Positions 32,493 to 43,215 of a DNA stretch of 64,000 nt are shown here, one piece after another. The notes under the pieces are model-generated. The model had not been told where the DNA came from, did not search any database, and worked only from the letters and a program-made list of their open reading frames with translations. The position numbers and the translations under genes are program-made. How positions within the stretch are numbered: position 1 is the stretch's first letter; each line of letters begins with the position of its first letter. Origin of the DNA: Capronia americana. Its lineage: Eukaryota > Ascomycota > Eurotiomycetes > Chaetothyriales > Herpotrichiellaceae. Location of the stretch: assembly GCA_016110215.1 (NCBI GenBank), contig JADWQD010000008.1:1612001-1676000 (forward strand), given 5' to 3'.

Positions 32493-33477
32493 TCAATCTG
32501 GGTCGAAGATCGCAGCGACTTTTTCCAATGCTTGGACTTCTTCAGACTCCACTCGTTTGCCAGATACCGCAGCAGACTCTTCTTGGAGATCTTCTCCGTT
32601 TCGGTGGAGATGGGATCGTGTGCGCTGCTCAATATAACCTCTGCGCTCCTCTTTAAGTTCATCTTTGGCACTGTCAACATTGATGCTGGCGTGTTTCAGT
32701 GCTGCCAGTTTCGGTGTAAGCTCTGCAAGCAATGCCTTGAGGGCAGGTAGCTGTGAGACAGCGAAGTGCGTGTTGGTGGCGAGTGACTGAGCCTGCGCAC
32801 CATTTGCGAGGAAGGAGAGGTTGTCGGGGGTAGCTTGCGTCTGACCAAGCAGGGTGCGCAATTGCTGTATGATGGCCTGATTGCGGCTATACTCTTTAAG
32901 AAGGGCTCTCGATGCGTTTCTTCCAGCCGCCAGTTTACCTCGCAGTAGCTGTACACTGTCGACCGTAGGGGCATTCTGTGGAGGTGGATAAGACAAGTTC
33001 TGTGCCGTCAGCTAGAGCCAGAGCATCGCTTGCGCGCAGCGGCCTACCTCGTAGTGACTCAAGCGCACCCAGTTGACCAGTTCGGCCGGCACAGACAAGA
33101 TGTTCCTCAGAACGTATATCTCAAATTTGTCAAAGTTCTTGTCCACGGTCGAGTATAACAGTGTCTCGAGTTTATGAAGCCCTTCCTCAATCTCTTGTTT
33201 TGCATCAGGAAATTCAACTTCTTCGGCGCCATCTTCTCCCGTCCGCTTCACCGCCTGGAAGCCAAGTTCCTCAGGAGGCGTTGTCAACAGCCCTGTCTCC
33301 AGGCTCCCCAGGACCTGTAACACCAAGTTGTTGACCGAGTTGATGATGTCGTCGATCAGCGACTGTCACCTCGTCAGCTTCTCGTCCCTGATCAATCTCT
33401 CACTTATGCCTTACCAACGGCGTGTACTGGAGATGCTCCGTCAGCAGCGATGTGGCTGCTTGCAACGCGTCTGCCAT
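32493..33477 (-). CDS. MTW1: Kinetochore protein Mis12/Mtw1
   Basis: Three exons (33477-33415, 33362-33048, 32999-32493) with introns of 52 and 48 nt give 294 residues. The Mis12 family N-terminus is clear: LLTEHLQYTPLSLIDDIINSVNNLVLQVL (here split by intron 1 between PL and SLIDD), then an acidic stretch, LHKLETLLYSTVDKNFDKFEIYVLRNIL and VPAELVNWVRLSHYE. The C-terminal half is coiled coil with many leucines and ends in a charged segment. Mis12/Mtw1 is the scaffold of the four-subunit MIND/Mis12 complex that links CENP-C at the inner kinetochore to Ndc80. The ATG at 33477 has an ACCATGG context. It is transcribed divergently from the zinc-finger gene 308 bp away. Confidence 0.92.
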
Positions 33478-33785
33478 GGTTGACGGCGCAAAGACAGAAG
33501 GCAAAGAATTCAACTATGTCAATGACACGCGCCCCCACCCCTCGCAGTTGTCACAGTGTTGACTGATGGCCCAAAGCGGCGTAGTCACGTGCAGGTGCTC
33601 ACTAGTGCCCCGGCGCTGGCCACGGATCTCTGCTGTCAGTCACAAAAATTGAAAGGAAACTGTGACGGTGCTTTTCTGGATGACCATCTCCACCCGCCCC
33701 CTCTCCCGCACCCGATCCCTTTATCACCAGTCTGACCTCCAGACATTACAACAACCGAGCCAGACTGATTGCGCAAATTGTCAAC

Positions 33786-34603
33786 ATGGGCGGCCCAGGC
33801 GTAAGTGGTGTTCTGCTTCCAACATTGTCGCCTCAGGCTAACTCAACATCAGTCTGGTGGCTACAAGAACAAGCCGGGTGACACCGAAACCCATTCAGCA
33901 TGGGACATCATCCCTCAGGATCCCGAGGGCACTCAGGTATGCGCCATGATCTTCGCAACCCAAGCCGCATGCTCCACCCACTGACACGTACTTGTAGAAA
34001 CTCGCCCAGGTAAGATGCAAGTACTGTGGCAGAGAGATGGCACAGCACACCTCCCGCCAGCGCGTCCACCTCCTCGGCTGCCAGAACTACCTCAATGCAA
34101 TGAAAGAGCAAGGAATCGAGACCTCCATCACTCGTCAAGCGGCTGATCCGCAAGCATTCTTCAGAAGCTCCGACTGGGCGCAAAAGTCGGCAGAGGCAAA
34201 GGCACCCAAGGTTCTGAAGATGGGAGATCACACTACAGCTGTGCGCATTCAAGCATTGGCATTGGCTGAGGCCAGTATTTCCTACGAGAGAATCCAAGAG
34301 ATCACTGGCATGGACCCTAAGGTCATGGCTGGACTTCGCAGACTCGCCCGCGAGCGCGGCTATGATCCTAATGTTTCCATGCAACTGAAGGAAGAGTATG
34401 TGCTGGACCCACCAAACACCGCCCGCCCTCGTGGCCGACCCAAGAAGAGGAAGCCAGACGACGAAGTCGATCCTGCCCTCACCAACATGTCCGATGGCAC
34501 CCAGACGACACCACCAACCTTCAACACTCCCAACCGCGGCAACTTGCCTCCCGGTCAGTGGGACTTTATGGCACCTACTCCAACCGGCTACACAATGACT
34601 TAG
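33786..34603 (+). CDS. C2HC (BED-like) zinc-finger protein with AT-hook
   Basis: Three exons (33786-33800, 33853-33936, 33998-34603) with introns of 52 and 61 nt, 234 residues. The first exon is only 15 nt (MGGPG). A zinc finger is seen at residues 40-61: CKYC, then His57 and Cys61 in HLLGC, resembling fungal BED-type fingers. Residues 90-150 form a helical segment (AVRIQALALAEASISYERIQ followed by ITGMDPKVMAGLRRLA) that looks like a helix-turn-helix found in fungal and transposase-derived regulators. An AT-hook RPRGRPKKRK lies near residue 175, and the tail is Thr/Pro-rich. The protein is probably a nuclear DNA-binding factor, perhaps domesticated from a transposase-type module; targets are unknown. 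Confidence 0.8.
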
Positions 34604-36091
34604 GGGGATATTGTGGCAGCCCAGCAGCAACAGCTGCCTTGATTTTCTGCAGATGTCACTGGCGATCATCGCCTACCACAACGGGTGTTATCGTAGCTCG
34701 ATGCCTTAGGTTGGAGTTTGACATGGATGTCGTTGCAGCGCGGAGTTGGAATAGGCGGTCGCTTTGATGGTAGTCGGCCGTCAAAGATATTGTACGAACA
34801 CATGTTGTCATGTTCATGACAAAGCCGTCGATTTGCTGGGGAGGGAAGATGCCGGCATAATAGGCTTTCACAAGCATCATGTAGCAGACTGTTACATGAC
34901 TACGAGAAGGACGGATAATCACAATCACGCCTAACACAAGGCACAAATTTTCGACGATTCACCCCACTTCCTGGCTTTAGTATTGGTGTCCAGACCACTG
35001 TGGGCACCTCTGCCCAAGCAATCCCTTCCCAGTGTCGTCAGTCCTATTTCGGTAGGGATCATTCCGGCTTCAGACTCTCTTGGGCAATTACTCTGCGAGA
35101 GTGGCTGAGCTCTTTGCCGTGCAGCTGATTTGTACTGTGTGAAACTCGGAAGGCGGGCGCCCGAAGTTGCAACCCCAGATAAAGGGCACAGGTGGAGATG
35201 CCGTAGACAAGCTTTTGAAGGAAGCGCATGGCCAGATTCAAGGCCGTGATGGGCGAGCCTGCAGCTCTTGAGATCTGTTTCCTAGCGCTTGTCTGGGAAT
35301 GGATCGTGGCTGATAGACGAGATGGGAGTGAGAGCCAAGTGAGCGCGCAAAAGGGGAGTGGCCCGGAGAGAAACGCCAAGGAGCCAAGTACGCGAGCCCC
35401 GAAGAGGAAAGGTTCTACCAGTCCTGCAACAGGCAGAGTTTCAAAGTCGGCCTTTCAGCGTCTCCTTCCCCTTCTTCAAACACTTTCCCAAACCACCCAG
35501 CGCCTCGGATTCTCCTGTAGCCTCTCACTCTGCGACACTTACCGACTCCATCCTGTCGCCTCCGTTGCTACTCTATTCCTAGCCATGGCCGTTTGACGCC
35601 GACCGCAATGTTTCCTTCGCTCGCTTCAGGCCTTGTCGCCTGTCGTATCCCGCCCAGCCTTCTGCACCTGAGACGAGTCTGTGACAATTCGATGCCAATG
35701 TCTTCAGCCTCCTCCAGGGGCAAGCTCGACAAGGTGACGAGACTCTGTGGGTGCCATCTCCCTTGCCTATCGAGATCCATAATCTCAGTTTGCCAGATAG
35801 CGGCTTCTCGCCTGTTCCGAGTGCACAGCCGCCTGCTCCTCGCTGGCCTATACATATGTCTGTTGTGTTGCTGTTTCGAATCTGTTTCTCTCTTCCTCTT
35901 CATTCCATCCTTATACCAAAAAGTTTGCGGTCGCGTACTCGGTAGTACCGGTCCTGTTCGTTCCTTTCTCTGCTGCTTGACGCACTGCAGTTCATTCCAT
36001 TCTAGCCTTTGCGCCGGTCGCTCGTTGTACTACAGCTCAACCTCACTGTCCACCTCCAATATCCAACACTATTGAAATATTATCCTCAAAA
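34604..36091. other. Intergenic, probably includes a long 5' leader
   Basis: No supportable gene in 1.5 kb. The last 500 bases before the cupredoxin-like gene are C/T-rich on the plus strand (many TTCC and CTCC runs), as often seen in front of well-expressed fungal genes. Confidence 0.45.
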
Positions 36092-37074
36092 ATGTCTCTC
36101 AAGACTCTTCTCGTCTCGACCCTTCTCGCGGCAACTGCCGTCGCAACAGACTACGGCAGCGGTGGGTCTTCGTACGGCAGCGGCGGATCATGGGGCGGCG
36201 ACAGCGGCAGCAGTGGTTGGAGTAGCTGGCCGAGCGGTGGTGGTCAAGCACCCCCTGCTTTGGCGGCTCCTTCCTGCCCAGCTGGTTGCATGCCGTTCCC
36301 CACTGGAGCTCCTCCGCCAGTGCAGACTCAACCAGGTCAATTGATCGTCCAAGTCGTGTCCGTCTCAGATGCAAATGGCTCTCTGAAGTACTTCCCCGAC
36401 AAGGTCACTGCGCCAGTCGGTTCGATTGTGCAGTTCCAATACCACCCCAAGGTATGTTTTATGTGATGCCCCTGTCGATGAATCGAGCTCTAACGTTCGC
36501 ATAGAACCACACCATCACAGAATCATCATTCGCAGAGCCTTGCAAACCCATCGCGGCCAACTTGACCAGCCCAACCCGCCCGGGGCTGCGATCAGGATTC
36601 GTCCCGGTCACCGGCATGGAACCTTTCACCCCCGTCTTCAACGTGCTCATCAACGATACCAAGCCTATCTGGATCTTCTGCGGTCAGACGAACCACTGCC
36701 AAAAGGGCATGGCTATGGTTATCAACCAGAACGACTCATCGCCCAACACGATTGATGCATACATCGCCAACGCTGCTAAACTACCACTCGCTGACACGCC
36801 GCCGCCGCCGCCACCTTCATCGTCCGCACCCCCTCCACCAGCGCCTCCTGCCTCGTCACCGCCCCCATTCGGTTTCGGCGGCGGTGCACCTCCCCCAGCC
36901 GAGGCCACTTCGTCATTTGCTCCTCCCCCGGCTGTCGCGACTATTACCCCTCCGTCCAGCCCGGCGGCCGTGGCTCCTGCAACCTTCACTGGTGCAGCTG
37001 TGCCAGGCTATGTGCCTCAGTCATCGGCTGGGGTGGCCGGTATTGTTCTCGGTGCGCTTTTGGCTCTGTGGTAA
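36092..37074 (+). CDS. GPI-anchored cupredoxin-like cell-surface protein
   Basis: Two exons (36092-36451, 36505-37074) with a 53-nt intron (GTATGT...CATAG), 309 residues. The order is: signal peptide (LLVSTLLAATAVA), a Gly/Ser/Tyr-rich spacer, one plastocyanin/azurin-like domain (about residues 85-195), a Pro/Ser-rich stalk, and a hydrophobic C-terminus fitting a GPI signal. The type 1 copper ligands seem complete: His122 in NHTITES, Cys179 in FCGQ, His184 and Met189 in NHCQKGM. The domain matches fungal extracellular serine-rich cupredoxin proteins of unknown role, often abundant at the wall. Electron transfer or copper binding is inferred only from the ligands. Confidence 0.88.
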
Positions 37075-38163
37075 TGTATTTTGGAATGGTGAAATGGTTT
37101 TGATACCCAGTTGTGGAGACTTGCATGCAACATGAAAAGGCCGCGGCTTCTGGGGAAGTGTGTCCGACGATTGTGAATGCTCCCTCGCGAGTTTCGAGGT
37201 CGAGTCCAGTCATGGAAAGGGAAGCCGAAGCGAGGATATGTTGGAGTTTTGTCGACATGGAGCTGCAAGTCCGGAGTTGTGGACGCCACCTTTTTTTCTG
37301 TACTTTATTTCTTCTTACCAACCTCTCTTTGATACCACGCCATGCAGGATATCGCAGGCCAGTATATAGAACATCAATGACCCAGGCACGACCAATGACC
37401 TGAGGACGAAAATGAAGAAACTTTTGGAATCAATTCAGAGGGCGTCTATGTTTGATGCTTGGATCTTTAGTTTAACTCTTCCGAGTTTCATCCTTGTTGT
37501 TTCGCTCGCTAACCCGGTCTTGAATGAACGAGACTGAAATCTTGCTACATGCCTTGTGCACCTCACAGCTCGAGACTGGGAACCTCGTATCGCGTCACTA
37601 CTGCCAACTCGCAACACAATCGTAACCGTATAAAGCTGCCTGCTGCATATAAGATAGTAGATAATAGATAATAGACGAGTAAAAGCAAGCCGGATACAAT
37701 AAATGCCTCTAAGTAACGAGACACACCTGTATCCTCAAATAGATACCTATGGTGTAGCATAACAAGACTTATTGACACACCGATCGATCCTATTACAGAG
37801 TATATTTGTATTTCATAGTACAGCGTATGTGACACGGAGCACAGAGAGGACAGATACAAGAGTGTATACGTGACTTGACATGGCATGGCATGGCATGACT
37901 CCAATCCCACCCTCTTGCTCGTTCTTCTCCGGACGTACGTGGCTTAAGGTAGGATGAAGCACAGTACCAATATAGTACAGTACGAGTACGAGTACGAGGA
38001 CGTTCAGAGGATGGTCTCAGCCTCTATGGGCCGAGTCTGCTGTTGTTCATATATAGAAAGTTATGTGCTTGCTCTGGTCGCACCCCTGATACTCCCCTTC
38101 GTACACATAAGGATGACTTGCAGGCAGGCAGGCAGGCAGGCTGGCACGAGTTTCATTGATTAT
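37075..38163. other. Intergenic with several short tandem repeats
   Basis: No gene seen. It contains a GGCAT run (about 37877-37895), a GTACGA run (37978-38000) and a GCAG tetranucleotide run (about 38122-38146), as expected between two 3' ends (convergent genes). Confidence 0.55.
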
Positions 38164-39087
38164 TTAAAAATCCAAGACCAATTGACAGCCCACACGTTCC
38201 AGATCCTCGACCTCGAGCCATCCCACATCTCCGCCCTCCCCGCGCTTGACCCTCTCTTTCTTCTCGTCCACGCACCGCCGGATCGCCTCCTTGACGAACA
38301 CCCCGACGTACGTGCCCATCAGGGCCCTCGCGTGCTGCGAGAGGACCGTGTTTGGGACCGAGAAGTGGGCGTGCATTATCCGGTGGATCAGGGGTAACGG
38401 GATAGGATACTCGTCGCTGTCTGGCGGTGAGGGGGGTTTGGTGCCGCCCTGGTTGTGGGTGTTGGTGTGCGAGTGCGAGTGCGTGACCTCGGCGAGGATG
38501 AAGTCTGGTTCTGGGCTGGAGAAATTGAGGCGAGAGGCCGGAGGGGCGTCCTCGTCGGCGTCTTCTTCTTCTTCGGTTTCATTTTCATCTTCTCGGCGGT
38601 TGTCGTCGTCGTCTCTATCTTTGTCTTCGTCGAGATCGTGCCTCTCCGAACCAGACTCTTCGGTATCTTTATTTGAATCTCGGTCTTCATCGGTGTCCAT
38701 GCCGGTAGTCTTCCTAGCGGCAATGTCGTTCAGAACTTCGTCATCTTCATCCTCATCTTCTTCTTCGTGCCTTTCTCGTTCGTCCTCGTCCTCGTCCTCG
38801 TCCCCGTCACGGGCTCCGTTGAGGAGTGCGCGCATCGTACCGCCCGCGCCACGCTGTTTCACCTTCTCCGTCTGCTTGCGCTTGCCCTTCTCTTTCACTC
38901 CGGATGTGACTCTCGGTTTGCTTCTCGGCACACCTGAGTCGCCATTTATGTCTCCACTGGATTTCCGTTTCGTTATACCCTTGTTGTTCTTCGTCTTGTC
39001 CTTCGTTGGCTTTGTGACTTTGGATATCCCCGGTCGGGGAGGCGAGAATGGAAGTCTTGACCGCTTGGATGATGCGGTGGGTGCCAT
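38164..39087 (-). CDS. CENP-X/Mhf2 histone-fold protein with long acidic N-terminal extension
   Basis: Single exon, 307 residues. The C-terminal 80 residues match CENP-X: IPLPLIHRIMHAHF, HARALMGTYVGVFVKEAIRR and the ending GWLEVEDLERVGCQLVLDF. CENP-X pairs with CENP-S to form a histone-fold dimer that works at kinetochores (CENP-T-W-S-X) and with the FANCM/Mph1 helicase in DNA repair. The preceding 225 residues are disordered: a basic segment (nuclear localisation likely) and a long Asp/Glu run with THSHSHTNTHN before the fold. CENP-X is commonly only about 80-100 residues in animals and budding yeast; long N-termini occur in filamentous fungi. The ATG at 39087 is in an ACCATGG context. An antisense frame of 297 codons is a shadow of the acidic repeats. 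Confidence 0.88.
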   Translation of the reverse strand: MAPTASSKRSRLPFSPPRPGISKVTKPTKDKTKNNKGITKRKSSGDINGDSGVPRSKPRVTSGVKEKGKRKQTEKVKQRGAGGTMRALLNGARDGDEDEDEDERERHEEEDEDEDDEVLNDIAARKTTGMDTDEDRDSNKDTEESGSERHDLDEDKDRDDDDNRREDENETEEEEDADEDAPPASRLNFSSPEPDFILAEVTHSHSHTNTHNQGGTKPPSPPDSDEYPIPLPLIHRIMHAHFSVPNTVLSQHARALMGTYVGVFVKEAIRRCVDEKKERVKRGEGGDVGWLEVEDLERVGCQLVLDF

Positions 39088-39601
39088 GGTTGTTGGGGAC
39101 GGCGACGGCGAGAGGAAGATTCCTGAGGCTTCGCAGTGACAACTTCAGGAGTGTCGTAGATGGGACTATCAGGGCGGGATCGTTCTGTAAAATCCGGGCC
39201 TCTATGTGTCGATCAATTGGACTAGGCGATGGCTCTAAGCCTTTTCCACATGAAAGCGGTAAGAGAGCCTTGATATTTCGTGTGACGCGCTCAGAACCCC
39301 AACGCGGGGTAACGCGTCAAAAACAACGCGATTCACGTGATCTGATGGGAGATGGGAATTGGGAAAGGCCTCTCCCAAGCGATGGTCACAGATACATATA
39401 GATTGAAATTTATTAGTCTTCGAATTGAGGCCCTGTCTATCACGGGTCTACGAGACTATCTCATTAAATCGCCCAGACCATTCCAGGCCTTCCTCTTCGC
39501 AATGATACATGTTGGCCAGAACGCCCTGTGCTCTTGATGCAATGTCATAATTTCATAATTCCTTTTCCATGCCCTGCTTGATCAGGCCAATACCAGTCCG
39601 T

Positions 39602-42391
39602 TTACTCGTAAAGGTCCATGTTCCCATTCGGACCGTCTTCAATCTCCAACATCGCATCATCCTCGTCAAACATGTCCTCGTCATCTTCCATCTCACTATC
39701 AGTATGATTTGGTAGGACTGCAATCCGTCCATCTTCCAAGATGACGTTTGCAGTTTCACCATCCTTGATAGCACCGCGCAGAATCAACACTGCCAACCGG
39801 TTAAGGATCTCCTTCTCGATCAATCTCTGCAGAGGACGCGCGCCGTAGGCAGGTGAGTAGCCAGCAGCACCCAGGTAATCCTTGACCTCGTCCGTAGCAT
39901 TGATGACAATCTTCTTTTCGTTACTCTCGAGCCTCTTCTGGATCTCGCTCAGCCTCAGGTCGACAATCTTACGGATCTCTCTCCTAGTGAGCCGGTTGAA
40001 GATGACGATGGCGCTGATTCTGTTCAGAAACTCGGGCAAGAAGTAGTTGCGGAGCGCATTCATCACCAGTTCTTTCGTGGTTGGGTCGATCTTGCCGTCG
40101 GGTGCGTTCTGGCGAGAAAGGTATTCGGCACCGAGGTTGGAGGTCATGACCACGATGCAGTTTCTGGCATCGATAACACGACCTTGTCCGTCGGTGATTC
40201 GCCCATCGTCCATGAGCTGCAGCAGGACGGTCAGCACTTCCTTGGCAGCCTTCTCGACCTCATCGAACAACAAGATTGAGAAGGGTCTTCGTCGGAGTGC
40301 TTCCGTCAACTGACCGCCAGCGTCATGTCCGACATAACCCGGGGGTGCACCAATCATCCTCGACAACGAGTGTCGTTCTTGATATTCTGACATGTCGAAC
40401 CGGATCATGGCCTTCGGATCGTCGAACAGGAATTCGGCAAGTGCTTTCGTCAGCAACGTCTTGCCAGTTCCCGAAGGACCACAGAACAAGAAAGACGGTG
40501 GTTGGTTGGGGTTGCCAAGGCCAGAACGTTGCAGTCTGATGGCGTTGGACACAGCTTGGACGGCTTCTTTCTGTCCAACCACTGTGCGACCGAGTTGCTG
40601 TTCCATGTGGAGGATTTTTTCTCTCTCTGAGGCACGGAGTCTGGTGATTGGAATGCCGGTCATCTTGGAGACGATGGCGTTGATCTGTTCTGGACCAACT
40701 GCATCAGTCGGTGAAACCTCGCCCATCGCTCCAAGTCTGGTGTGCTGTTCAGCATCTGCTTGAGCCCTGGCATTCTCGAGTTCCTTGATCTTGTGGGCGA
40801 CGTCGGGAATGGCATAGTACGTCAGGTCGGAAGCGGTCTGGAGATCGTTGGAACGCTCAGCTTCGTCTCGCTTGTTCTTGAGCTGTTCCAGCTTGATCTT
40901 GTATTCCTGAATCTCGCGGGACCGGTTCTTCTCCCGCTCATAGTGTTCTTTGAGTGGTTCAAGTTCTTCCTTGACGTTGGCCGCTTCACGCTTAGCCTCT
41001 TCCAGACGCTCTTTGGATGACGGGTCTGTCTCGCGTTGTAGGGCGTGGATTTCGATCTCGAGTTGTCGGAGCCGTCGTTCGAGGTTGTCCAGAACTTCGG
41101 GTTGGGATTCTCGGATGACACGGACATCTGCCGCTGCTTCATCGATGAGATCGACAGCTGAATCCGGTAGCCGCCGAGAGGTGATGTATCGAGCGGCCAA
41201 GGAGGCAGCTGCAACAATGGCACCGTCGAGAATGGTGACACCATGGTGGACTTCGTACCTCTCTTTCAAGCCACGGAGAATCGAGATGGTCTCGGCCACG
41301 GTGGGTTCTTTGACCAAGACCTGCTGAAATCGTCGTTCAAAAGCAGCGTCTTTTTCGATGTACTTGCGGTACTCAGCGAGGGTGGTGGCACCAATACAGT
41401 GAAGCTGACCACGGGCGAGCATGGGCTTCAGGAGGTTGGCTGCGTCCATTCCACCCTCTCCACTAGCGCCAGCGCCCATCAAGAGATGGATCTCGTCGAC
41501 AAAGAGAACAATCATCTCGTTGGACGACTCGATCTCCTTGAGCACACCCTTCATTCTCTCTTCAAATTCACCGCGGTACTTGCTGCCAGCAACAAGAGAC
41601 CCGACGTCGAGTGAGAGAAGTTTGCATGCGGCGAGGTTGGCGGGTACGTCGGCATTGATGATGCGCTGTGCCAGTCCTTCGATGACAGTGGTTTTTCCCA
41701 CACCGGGTTCACCGATGAGCACAGGGTTGTTCTTCGTTCTCCTGGACAAGATTCGAACCACTCTCCGGATCTCTTCCTCTCGTCCAATAACCGGATCGAG
41801 CTTTCCTTCTCTTGCCATCTGCGTCATATCGATGGTGAATTTCTTGAGGTTCTCATTCTCCTCCTCCGAGTCGGCCTGTTTGGAGTCTACTCGTTTCGTG
41901 CCTCGTATCTGCTGTATGGCGGAATCAATGAGTTTGTTGTTTGGAATGTTGGCCTCGCGGAACGCTTCTTGAATCTTGGGGTCTTGTGCTAGTGCGCTGA
42001 TCAGGTGGTCAATAGCCACAAAGCTGTCTTTCTGTGTCTTCTGGAGCTCTTGGGCCGATCTGATGACCTTGGAGAGACTTGGCGACATGGTGACATGCTC
42101 TGGCGGAGGGTCTTGACTGGGTAACCGCACCAAAGCCTTCTTGAAGGCTCTGTCGAGTAACTGGACGTCTCCATGAGCTCGCTCTACCACCTGTCGGAAC
42201 AGCGGTGCTGAAGCGTGAGCTTGTGAGGCGTTGACTGTAGTCTGTTGGTCTTTCGACTCATCTGGAGGAGGGTCGAATAGAGCGACTGCGAGATGAACTG
42301 GCAGGATCTGGGTGTGAGCGTATTGTTCTGCCAGATTCGCTGCGTCGCCGAGCGACTTTGCCGCTCGGTCTGTGAACTGAGGCGCTGCCAT
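39602..42391 (-). CDS. HSP104: Hsp104/ClpB disaggregase
   Basis: Single exon, 929 residues, the expected length. The order is: Clp N domain (1-160), AAA-1 with Walker A GEPGVGKT (227-234) and Walker B VLFVDEIH, a middle coiled-coil domain (about 400-530), AAA-2 with Walker A GPSGTGKT (about 636-643), LLFDEVEKA and the pore loop GYVGHD, a C-terminal domain and an acidic tail (EMEDDEDMFDEDD). It solubilises aggregated proteins with Hsp70/Hsp40 and governs prion propagation in yeasts. The acidic tail lies where yeast Hsp104 has its conserved acidic C-terminal extension. Upstream heat-shock elements and a tandem duplication are given as separate entries. Nothing suggests a broken reading frame. 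Confidence 0.97.
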   Translation of the reverse strand: MAAPQFTDRAAKSLGDAANLAEQYAHTQILPVHLAVALFDPPPDESKDQQTTVNASQAHASAPLFRQVVERAHGDVQLLDRAFKKALVRLPSQDPPPEHVTMSPSLSKVIRSAQELQKTQKDSFVAIDHLISALAQDPKIQEAFREANIPNNKLIDSAIQQIRGTKRVDSKQADSEEENENLKKFTIDMTQMAREGKLDPVIGREEEIRRVVRILSRRTKNNPVLIGEPGVGKTTVIEGLAQRIINADVPANLAACKLLSLDVGSLVAGSKYRGEFEERMKGVLKEIESSNEMIVLFVDEIHLLMGAGASGEGGMDAANLLKPMLARGQLHCIGATTLAEYRKYIEKDAAFERRFQQVLVKEPTVAETISILRGLKERYEVHHGVTILDGAIVAAASLAARYITSRRLPDSAVDLIDEAAADVRVIRESQPEVLDNLERRLRQLEIEIHALQRETDPSSKERLEEAKREAANVKEELEPLKEHYEREKNRSREIQEYKIKLEQLKNKRDEAERSNDLQTASDLTYYAIPDVAHKIKELENARAQADAEQHTRLGAMGEVSPTDAVGPEQINAIVSKMTGIPITRLRASEREKILHMEQQLGRTVVGQKEAVQAVSNAIRLQRSGLGNPNQPPSFLFCGPSGTGKTLLTKALAEFLFDDPKAMIRFDMSEYQERHSLSRMIGAPPGYVGHDAGGQLTEALRRRPFSILLFDEVEKAAKEVLTVLLQLMDDGRITDGQGRVIDARNCIVVMTSNLGAEYLSRQNAPDGKIDPTTKELVMNALRNYFLPEFLNRISAIVIFNRLTRREIRKIVDLRLSEIQKRLESNEKKIVINATDEVKDYLGAAGYSPAYGARPLQRLIEKEILNRLAVLILRGAIKDGETANVILEDGRIAVLPNHTDSEMEDDEDMFDEDDAMLEIEDGPNGNMDLYE

Positions 42392-42542
42392 AGTTCGATA
42401 GGTTTATTATGTCTAGAATCGTGTGTGATTTCGTGTCTAGTAATGGTGAACGCAAGGAGGGAGGAAGAGGTCGACAGCAACGTGATTGTTATACTCGGGC
42501 ACCCGCAGCACCTGCGCCCAATGAGGCCTATGACATCGTGCT

Positions 42543-42590
42543 TTCCAGAAGTGCCTAGAAGTGCTTGGCGCCCCCACGAGACTTCAGGAA
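42543..42590. promoter_or_regulatory. Candidate heat-shock elements upstream of HSP104
   Basis: TTCcaGAA at 42543-42550 is followed by another GAA at 42558-42560 (10-nt step), and a second TTCagGAA lies at 42583-42590. These are 150-200 bp upstream of the HSP104 ATG (42391, minus strand) and match the alternating nGAAn units bound by Hsf1. Confidence 0.65.
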
Positions 42591-42597
42591 GCCTCTG

Positions 42598-42960
42598 GAC
42601 CAATCATGCGTCATCCAGCAGTTGCCGGTTGTTCCTTTTCAATTGCATCAGTCGATCGATTCTTGCTACGCATCAGACCACAATGCATCTCATTCTCGTA
42701 CTTTGGAGCGGATGCTTTTGAATGTTGCCATTCACGTCCTCATTACTGGATAGTTCCTTCCTGTCCGCGGTGGGAAGCGTTGCGGGACCAATTATGCGTC
42801 ACCCAGCAGTTGCCGGTTGTTCCTTTTCGATTGCACGAGTATCACTCGATCGCTTTTTGTTCCGCATCAGGCCACAATGCATTTCATTCTCGTACCTGTG
42901 ACTGACAATTTTGAATGCTGCCGTCGACGTCCTCATTACCCCGGTACTGGATACGTTCCT
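42598..42960. repeat. Imperfect tandem duplication, 188-bp period
   Basis: Copy 1 (about 42598-42770) and copy 2 (about 42786-42960) share long blocks such as cagcagttgccggttgttcc, starting at 42617 and 42805. Most substitutions between copies in the best-matching part are C/T or G/A transitions. The repeats start right after the second heat-shock element and run away from HSP104 toward the P-loop gene. Confidence 0.85.
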
Positions 42961-43215
42961 AACTTTCCGGGGGTGGTAAACGTTGCGCCAATAGATCCAC
43001 CACAAATGTGCCACCTCCACAGTGGCTGACCAATGATTGGGTTGGACATGGACCGAATTCGAGTCTTGAATGTGCTATCCGTGTACGGGTACAATGTACC
43101 CTCGAGATCAAGCTGGGTCATTTGTCGCATTTCTCGTTTGCTAAATGCTAATGCATGGACAGAGTCATTCTGGAGGTCATTCAAAAGAAGCAGCAGCTTC
43201 AAGATAGTCGTGAAG

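Noticed and set aside
38246..39139. 297-codon antisense frame across CENP-X
   Set aside because: It is a Ser-rich shadow of the Asp/Glu codon repeats on the other strand.
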